64,000 nucleotides of DNA, taken from contig NZ_SCOM01000002.1 of the NCBI RefSeq assembly GCF_005508865.1, positions 930,001-994,000 of the forward strand, written 5' to 3'. Of this stretch, positions 59,198 to 64,000 are shown one piece after another (the first letter of the stretch is position 1; each line of letters begins with the position of its first letter). Origin of the DNA: Pseudomonas sp. F(2018) (GTDB lineage: Bacteria; Pseudomonadota; Gammaproteobacteria; Pseudomonadales; Pseudomonadaceae). Both the position numbers and the translations under genes were made by a program. The notes under the pieces are model-generated. The model was given only the letters and a program-made list of their open reading frames with translations. It had not been told where the DNA came from and made no database searches.

Positions 59198-59704
59198 TCA
59201 GGGCAGGATCAGTTGTTGCAACGCGACGCGCTGCGCGCCGGTGCCGATGCTGGCGTCGTAGCGCCCGATGCCCTCGGCGCGCATATCCAGGCGCAGGCGC
59301 ACCCTGCCCTGGCCATCCGCAGCTGCCAGCAGGCGATGGCCGGAGCCGTCGAACGTCGCGCTGCGCAGCGGTTGCGGCTCGATGGTCTCGATGCTGACGC
59401 CATCGAACAGCTCGCCGCTCAGGTCGATTTCCACCTGCCGCTCCCCTGCCCCCTGCACTTCGATCAGCAGCTCCGAATGCGCCCCGTTGCGGGCGACACG
59501 CTGGTATTCCACCTGCAGTCGCCCGTCGGCGCTGCTGGCCTTGGCCGAGCTCAGCGGGCCCTTGCCGAATATCCCGGCCAGGGCCAGCAGGACAACTACG
59601 AGCAGGCAACACCAGCCAACCCGTTCCACGCGCCAGGCCCTGAGCTGCAGTGGCATGTCTTCACGCACCGGCTCGGTTCTGCTGCGGGCTTCATCTGCAT
59701 TCAT
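59198..59704 (-). CDS. Hypothetical membrane-anchored protein
   Basis: A 168-residue protein with one N-terminal membrane helix (about residues 32-48, CCLLVVVLLALAGIFG) and a beta-rich outer part (DGRLQVEYQRVARNG, HSELLIEVQGAGERQVEIDL). It resembles small proteins paired with DUF421 proteins, 9 bp apart here, and the two probably work together. No function is known to me. Confidence 0.65.
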   Translation of the reverse strand: MNADEARSRTEPVREDMPLQLRAWRVERVGWCCLLVVVLLALAGIFGKGPLSSAKASSADGRLQVEYQRVARNGAHSELLIEVQGAGERQVEIDLSGELFDGVSIETIEPQPLRSATFDGSGHRLLAAADGQGRVRLRLDMRAEGIGRYDASIGTGAQRVALQQLILP

Positions 59705-59723
59705 CGATTCGCTCTCCGCTCGA

Positions 59724-60662
59724 TCAGCTGCGAGTGATGGTCAGTACCACCGCGGCGATACGCTCGACCGCCTCGTAACCGGGTTCCAGCAGCTGCTCAC
59801 TGAACAGGTCCGGATCCATTTCGCGGTAGCTCCAGACGAAGTCCTGCCCGGCCAGGTAGGCCTTGCAGTGCTCCAGTAGCGGATCGCGCCCGGCGACCAT
59901 GGCCACGCCGGTGTACAGCAACAGGCTGCCGCCCGGTGCCAGGCGTGGCAGCGCTGCGTCGATCAGGGTAAAGGCCAGTTCCGCGCCCAGCGCACCGCCG
60001 CCGTGGCGATACGGACGCTGCTGCGGATCGAGCATGTAGGGCGGATTGCTCAGGATCAGGTCGAACTGGCCGCTGACTGCGTCGAGCAGATCGCTGCGCA
60101 GTACGCGCAGATTGCCGATGCCGGCCAGGCGCGCGTTGACCTCGGTGTACTCCAGCGCCAGCGGATTGATATCGAGGGCGAAGACCTCCGCCGCGCTGTC
60201 GGCCTGAGCCACCAGCAGTGCGCCCGGGCCAGCCCCGCAGCCGATATCGGCGACCCGGTGCAAGGGATTGGCAGGCTGCTGGCGCAGGTGCTGTTCGATG
60301 GCCTGGGCGTAGCGATAGGTGTCCGGGCCGAAGAACACCGCATCGTCCTCCTGGGTCGGGTAGCGCGAATGCACGTAGAGTTCGTCGCCCAGGCTGGACC
60401 AGCGCACGGTGCTGAGCCAGCCGCTGTGCGGCGTCTCCAGCAAGGCGTTGGCACTGTCCAGCAGACCGAACAACTCGTCGCCGATGGTCTCGCGCTGGAA
60501 CGGCCGGCTCCAGCCGAACACACCGGCTAGGTCATTCGCCCAGGCATTCTCTGGGCGTGCGTTGACCCGGCTGTGGGTCAGTGGCGTTACCGTGGTGAAG
60601 TGATAGGCGCGGGCATGCAGGGCCTGGCCGAGGCGCAGCAAATGGCGATTGACCCGGCCCAT
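59724..60662 (-). CDS. Class I SAM-dependent methyltransferase (HemK/RsmC-like)
   Basis: A 312-residue methyltransferase. The SAM site is VADIGCGAGPGALLVAQ near residue 140; ALDINPLALEYTEVN is motif II and LILSNPPYML the NPPY catalytic motif, typical of enzymes that methylate amino groups on Gln, adenine or guanine. The substrate cannot be told. It starts where the next gene upstream ends and the two are probably co-expressed. Confidence 0.88.
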   Translation of the reverse strand: MGRVNRHLLRLGQALHARAYHFTTVTPLTHSRVNARPENAWANDLAGVFGWSRPFQRETIGDELFGLLDSANALLETPHSGWLSTVRWSSLGDELYVHSRYPTQEDDAVFFGPDTYRYAQAIEQHLRQQPANPLHRVADIGCGAGPGALLVAQADSAAEVFALDINPLALEYTEVNARLAGIGNLRVLRSDLLDAVSGQFDLILSNPPYMLDPQQRPYRHGGGALGAELAFTLIDAALPRLAPGGSLLLYTGVAMVAGRDPLLEHCKAYLAGQDFVWSYREMDPDLFSEQLLEPGYEAVERIAAVVLTITRS

Positions 60663-62032
60663 CAGCGGTGGCTCGCCGCGAACAGGCGGGTCGCCAACAG
60701 GCCGGCCGGCGTGTGATGCAGGGCCGGCGACATCAGCTCGATCAGTCGCGCGCTGCGTTGCGCGGTGGACAGCTGCTCCAGCTCCGCCAGCAGGGCACGG
60801 GTCTCGCTGGCGAAGTCGCCCTCGCCGGTTTCCTGTGGCGCCTCCTGGCGCTGGGTGATGGACGCGCCCTCCTCACCCAGCCATTCGCCGGCGATCCAGT
60901 CGTGTAGCAGTTGCCGCTCGTAGGGATTGAACACGCCGAACATGGCCGCCTTCTGGCCGTCGATCAGCTGCCAGAAGTGGCTGTCCTGCGGATCCTGATG
61001 GCGGCGTATCCAGCCTCGCGCCTGCAGCGCGGCGAGAAAGTCGCCCATGCGACCCGGCGCGCCGAGCCACTGGTTGACCGTGCGACCGTCGATGCGGCAG
61101 TGATCGGAGTGCACTCGTCCGGCGACCTGGCGCTTGCGCTCGAACATGGCCAGCAACTCGTGCTCGAGGTCGAATTCGTCGATCACCGCATTGCTGCCAC
61201 GACCCAGCTCGTTGAGCCGGTAGCCGAGGCTGACGCGGTGCAGGAACTCGTCGCGATCACCGACCACCGGCAGGTTGTCGAGCAGCGCCTGCACGGCGCG
61301 CTGGGCGTGGCCGCTGGCGGCGTTGTCGATGGTCACGTGCAGCTGGAAATAATAAGGATCGATGCCCAGCTCGCCGAGCTCGTAGGTGCAGATCAGCAGG
61401 TGCAGCGGCAACTGTTCGTAGCCCAGGTTGTAGCCGATCAGCTCCGGCAGGTAGCGCTCGGCCAGGTAGCCGAGGGCCAGCTGCTGCACGCCCTGGATAT
61501 AGTGGGCATCGCTCAATCCGCTCAGCTCGTCGCAACCGTGCTCGGCCAGCAGGCGGCGGTACAGCAGCACATGGTTCTGCGCCGGCTGACCGCTGCCCAG
61601 TTCCTCGACATAGGTTTGCACCAGCGGCTGGAAGCGCAGCTCGTGCCAGTGTGGCAGCACGCCGTACAGCCAGGCGCCGTCCACCAGTTTGGTCGGCGCC
61701 ACGCCACGCAGAAAATACAGGGCGTGGGCGCGGCCGCTGAAGTAGCGGCGCGGCTCGCCGCGCTTGCGCGCCTGCAGGTACTCGGCGTAGGCCTCGGTGG
61801 TGCGTTTGGCGCCCGCCCTCACCCACTCCAGCAGGCGCTGCGGATCTGCCGGCAGGTCGCAGGGCAGGCGCTCGGCCATGGCCAGCTGGGTATCGAGAAA
61901 ATCCCCGGCCCGGGCCAGGCTGGCGGCATCCGCCGGCCCGCGCAGCAGCGCTTCGTAGGTGTCGCGCACCGGGTGGCAATCCACCGCGCTCAGCGGGCAA
62001 GTCGGGGTCGGTGCAATGGTACTCATGGTCAT
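60662..62032 (-). CDS. Iron-containing redox enzyme family protein (heme-oxygenase-like fold)
   Basis: A 456-residue protein. The central part (ELSGLSDAHYIQGVQQLALGYL, ELIGYNLGYEQLPLHLLICTYELGELGID and YYFQLHVTIDNAASGHAQRA, read in turn) has the His and Glu residues on helices expected of a di-iron, heme-oxygenase-like enzyme. The reaction is unknown. It lies in a short leftward unit with the methyltransferase. Confidence 0.75.
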   Translation of the reverse strand: MTMSTIAPTPTCPLSAVDCHPVRDTYEALLRGPADAASLARAGDFLDTQLAMAERLPCDLPADPQRLLEWVRAGAKRTTEAYAEYLQARKRGEPRRYFSGRAHALYFLRGVAPTKLVDGAWLYGVLPHWHELRFQPLVQTYVEELGSGQPAQNHVLLYRRLLAEHGCDELSGLSDAHYIQGVQQLALGYLAERYLPELIGYNLGYEQLPLHLLICTYELGELGIDPYYFQLHVTIDNAASGHAQRAVQALLDNLPVVGDRDEFLHRVSLGYRLNELGRGSNAVIDEFDLEHELLAMFERKRQVAGRVHSDHCRIDGRTVNQWLGAPGRMGDFLAALQARGWIRRHQDPQDSHFWQLIDGQKAAMFGVFNPYERQLLHDWIAGEWLGEEGASITQRQEAPQETGEGDFASETRALLAELEQLSTAQRSARLIELMSPALHHTPAGLLATRLFAASHR

Positions 62033-62173
62033 GGCAGGGTTCTCGCACGATGCCTGGTATCAGTGGGAGTGCCGGTGCGCCGCAAAGATTCCACCAACAG
62101 GATTGGCGGGTTACTTGAACTCGGCGAAGCCGGTGGCCGTCCCTTGGGAAGGACCTAGCCCCGGTAGATCGCC

Positions 62174-63328
62174 ATGCCTGACCACTGCTCCGCCCCCACC
62201 TTCGGCATCGAGGAGGAATTTCTCCTGGTCGACCCGCTCAGCCGCGATGTGGTGGCCCAGCCGCCCGCTGGTCTGCTGGAAGCCTGCCGCCGGGCTTTCG
62301 GCCCGCGCCTGGCCGAGGAGATGTTCCGCAGCCAGATCGAACTGGTGACGCCGGTGCTGCACGATCTCGCCGGCGCCCGCAGCTGCCTGCTGGAGGGCCG
62401 CCAGCGCCTGGCCGATATCGCAGAGGGCTTCGGCCTTGGCCTGTACGGCGCGGCCACCCATCCCTTCGCCGACTGGCGCCAGCAGCTGGCCACCGACACG
62501 CCGCACTATGCCCAGCTGTTCGCCGACTACCGTGACGTGGCCCAGCGCAGCCTGCTGTCCGGCCTGCATGTGCATGTCGGCGTACCGACGGAGGTCGATC
62601 GGGTGCGGGTGATGAACCGGGTGCTGCCCTGGCTACCGTTACTGCTCGCGCTGAGCGCCTCGTCGCCGTTCTGGCATGGTCGGCGTAGCGGCCTGCTCAG
62701 CTACCGCCGCGCCCTGTGCGGGGAATGGCCACGCATGGGCATTCCCGAGGCGCTGCCCGACGAGCCGGCGTTGCAGGCCTACATCGACCTGCTGCTGGCC
62801 TCCGAATCCATCCGCAAGCGTGGCGATGTGTGGTGGTTCATCCGTCCCTCGGCGCGCTTCCCCACCCTGGAGCTGCGCATTGCCGACGCCTGTCCGCGGG
62901 TGGCGGACGTGCTGTGCATCGCCGGGCTGTTCCGCGGCCTGGTGGCCTGGGCCATCGAGGCCAAGGATCCGGCGGACATGGGCCTGCAGCGCCTGGTGCT
63001 GGAAGAAAACTACTGGCGTGCCCGACGCCTGGGCGGTGCGGCGCATTTTCTCGATGTGGACGGTCGCAGCGCGCTGCGGGCGCTGGACTGGCTGGCGCAG
63101 CTGCGCGAGCGGATCGGCCCCTGGGTCGAGGCGTTCGGCGATGGCGAAGTGTTCGAGCAGGCCAGGCGCATCCTGCGTCATGGCAGCAGTGCGCAGCGCC
63201 AGCTGGCACTCTATGAAGGCGTGCGCAGTACCGGCATCGGGCAACGCCAGGCGCTGGCTGCGGTGGTCGATCAGGTGGTGGATGAAACCCGGGCCCGCTC
63301 CGTACGGAGCGAGCCCGAATTGGCCTAG
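62174..63328 (+). CDS. YbdK-family carboxylate-amine ligase
   Basis: A 384-residue enzyme of the glutamate-cysteine ligase 2 family. TFGIEEEFLLVDP near the start and SGLHVHVGVP, ARFPTLELRIADACPRV and AEENYW-like LEENYWRARR are characteristic. E. coli YbdK has weak glutamate-cysteine ligase activity; physiological substrates are mostly unknown. The gene diverges from the redox enzyme unit and converges on the hemerythrin gene. Confidence 0.9.
   Translation: MPDHCSAPTFGIEEEFLLVDPLSRDVVAQPPAGLLEACRRAFGPRLAEEMFRSQIELVTPVLHDLAGARSCLLEGRQRLADIAEGFGLGLYGAATHPFADWRQQLATDTPHYAQLFADYRDVAQRSLLSGLHVHVGVPTEVDRVRVMNRVLPWLPLLLALSASSPFWHGRRSGLLSYRRALCGEWPRMGIPEALPDEPALQAYIDLLLASESIRKRGDVWWFIRPSARFPTLELRIADACPRVADVLCIAGLFRGLVAWAIEAKDPADMGLQRLVLEENYWRARRLGGAAHFLDVDGRSALRALDWLAQLRERIGPWVEAFGDGEVFEQARRILRHGSSAQRQLALYEGVRSTGIGQRQALAAVVDQVVDETRARSVRSEPELA
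63291..63315. terminator. Hairpin at the converging ends of ybdK-like and hemerythrin genes
   Basis: A 14-bp palindrome GCTCCGTACGGAGC with flanking GGGC and GCCC lies in the last codons of the ybdK-like gene. A shared terminator is likely though no U-tract follows. Confidence 0.45.
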
Positions 63329-63795
63329 GCGGCCTGGCTGCTGAGGGACTGCTTGAGGCTGCGCTTGCGCTCCTCCATCAGCTTGCCCAGCTCCTCCAGT
63401 TTCTGCGCCCCGAGCAGCTCCTCGGCCTTGGGGAACATCTCCTGCTCTTCTTCTTCGATGTGGTGCTCCAGCAGCTCCTTGAGCACCTTTGCGCGGCCGG
63501 CGAAGTTGATGGTCGCCGGGTCGGTCTTGACCAGATCCGGCAGCACCAGGGAGTCCACGGTGCGGTGTTCCTCCTTGGCCTCGGCAGACATCACCCCCTC
63601 CTCGCGGCCACCGGCCTTCTCGTAGGCGGGATAGAAGATCTGTTCCTCGATATCGGTGTGCACCGCCAGTTCGATGTGCAGCTTGTGCAGCAGATCCTGC
63701 CGGGTCTTGACCCCGCGTTCGGTGGTGGCGACGAGTTTTTCCAGCAGTTGCTTGACCACCTGATGGTCCTGTTTGAGCAGCTCTACGGCGTTCAT
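63325..63795 (-). CDS. Hemerythrin HHE-domain protein
   Basis: A 156-residue four-helix protein. The ATG at 63795 is chosen for its GGAGA and because upstream sequence is unlike the family. Iron ligands are LLKQDHQVVKQLLEKL, VHTDIEEQIFYPAYEKA, KEEHRTVDSL and LLEHHIEEEEQEMFPKAEELLG, giving a non-heme di-iron site that binds oxygen or nitric oxide. It is cytoplasmic; roles in oxygen or stress handling are usual for the family. Confidence 0.9.
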   Translation of the reverse strand: MNAVELLKQDHQVVKQLLEKLVATTERGVKTRQDLLHKLHIELAVHTDIEEQIFYPAYEKAGGREEGVMSAEAKEEHRTVDSLVLPDLVKTDPATINFAGRAKVLKELLEHHIEEEEQEMFPKAEELLGAQKLEELGKLMEERKRSLKQSLSSQAA

Positions 63796-63955
63796 GTCAT
63801 TCTCCAGGCTATGGACGGTTGACCGCTGGTGCGGACGTAGAGGTGACCCTGCGGGTACGCCTGAAGTTCGAGTAATCGCCACCGCCCGTCCAGCAGGCTG
63901 AACTCCCGAGCGTGGCACTTCCTCGATAAAGGACTTGCCACCGAGGAGAATCCCC

Positions 63956-64000
63956 ATGCGAGCGCTTACCTATCACGGCAGCCACGACGTTCGCGTCGAG
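63956..64000 (+). CDS. Zinc-dependent alcohol dehydrogenase, first 15 codons
   Basis: GAGGAGA precedes the ATG at 63956; the visible product MRALTYHGSHDVRVE is the standard start of zinc-dependent medium-chain dehydrogenases related to formaldehyde dehydrogenase. The window ends here. It diverges from the hemerythrin gene. Confidence 0.7.
   Translation, partial: MRALTYHGSHDVRVE

Noticed and set aside
58777..59612. Long upstream extension of the galU open frame
   Set aside because: The extension is antisense-like low-complexity Arg/Ala/Gly sequence covering real DUF421 and neighbouring genes; the GalU family start at 58670 is clear.
61257..62048. Arg/Ala-rich open frame overlapping the redox enzyme gene
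   Set aside because: Same strand, other frame, low-complexity product, no family resemblance; it is a shadow.
1..64000. tRNA, rRNA or CRISPR genes
   Set aside because: No cloverleaf, rRNA-like block or regular repeat-spacer array was recognised on reading; a covariance-model scan would settle small RNAs.

Overview
The window is a Pseudomonas-type gamma-proteobacterial chromosome segment. The evidence is a core block with galU, a DUF421 protein, a YbdK-type ligase and a hemerythrin; an OprD-family porin; two proteins starting with a PtrA-type segment; and Tn4651-type TnpS/TnpT. Most of it (about 1-57.4 kb) is accessory DNA: a metal-resistance island followed by layered mobile elements. The native chromosome resumes near 57.4 kb.

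Region 1 (1-27.8 kb) is a copper/silver island with a cobalt/nickel unit inside it. In order it holds: the end of a small Cys/Met-rich secreted protein; a CusCBA-type RND pump whose adaptor is fused to a CusF domain; a divergent DmeR/DmeF pair; a Cys-rich copper-storage protein; a DUF305 protein and an OprD porin that diverge from a shared box; a copA-(His/Met-rich peptide)-copB-cytochrome c-DUF411 operon; PtrA; a bufferin operon (BufA, MNIO-type BufB, BufC); a CopZ-like chaperone behind a CueR-type operator; a large RloC-like ATPase; a Cu P-type ATPase with a DUF2933 peptide; two paralogous cupredoxins; a second PtrA-like protein; and the copRS two-component system. A 16-bp motif close to ATTACATTTCTGTCAG recurs six times upstream of these units and is probably the CopR box.

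Region 2 (27.8-34.5 kb) is arsenic resistance. One unit is arsC-arsR-arsH-GAPDH-arsJ, leftward from a perfect palindromic operator. The other is rightward: a second ArsR, ArsO, and an MFS exporter gene interrupted by an amber codon.

Region 3 (34.5-43.1 kb) holds mobile-element accessory genes: an orphan DUF6088 protein, XRE and AbrB-like regulators, an SOS-controlled umuDC pair with a clear LexA box, a CsrA-like regulator with an insertion, an SRAP-like protein, an antitoxin-like protein, genes of unknown function, and the TnpS/TnpT recombination module.

Region 4 (43,156-51,089) is a nested 7.9-kb transposon with 169-bp imperfect terminal inverted repeats, TGT...ACA ends and a 6-bp target duplication. 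It encodes a serine resolvase, a DDE transposase and an AAA ATPase broken by a stop codon. Its cargo is a Cd/Pb-type CDF exporter, a CadR/PbrR regulator, a DUF3703 protein, LspA, an AraC-type regulator and a sterol-desaturase-type hydroxylase.

Region 5 (51.1-57.4 kb) is an AT-richer Tn7-like module: TnsA-like, TnsB, TnsC and TniQ, plus a convergent protein resembling a tyrosine recombinase without its catalytic residues. The TnsA-like protein also seems to lack its nuclease residues. Region 6 (57.4-64 kb) is chromosomal core, ending in the first codons of a zinc alcohol dehydrogenase.
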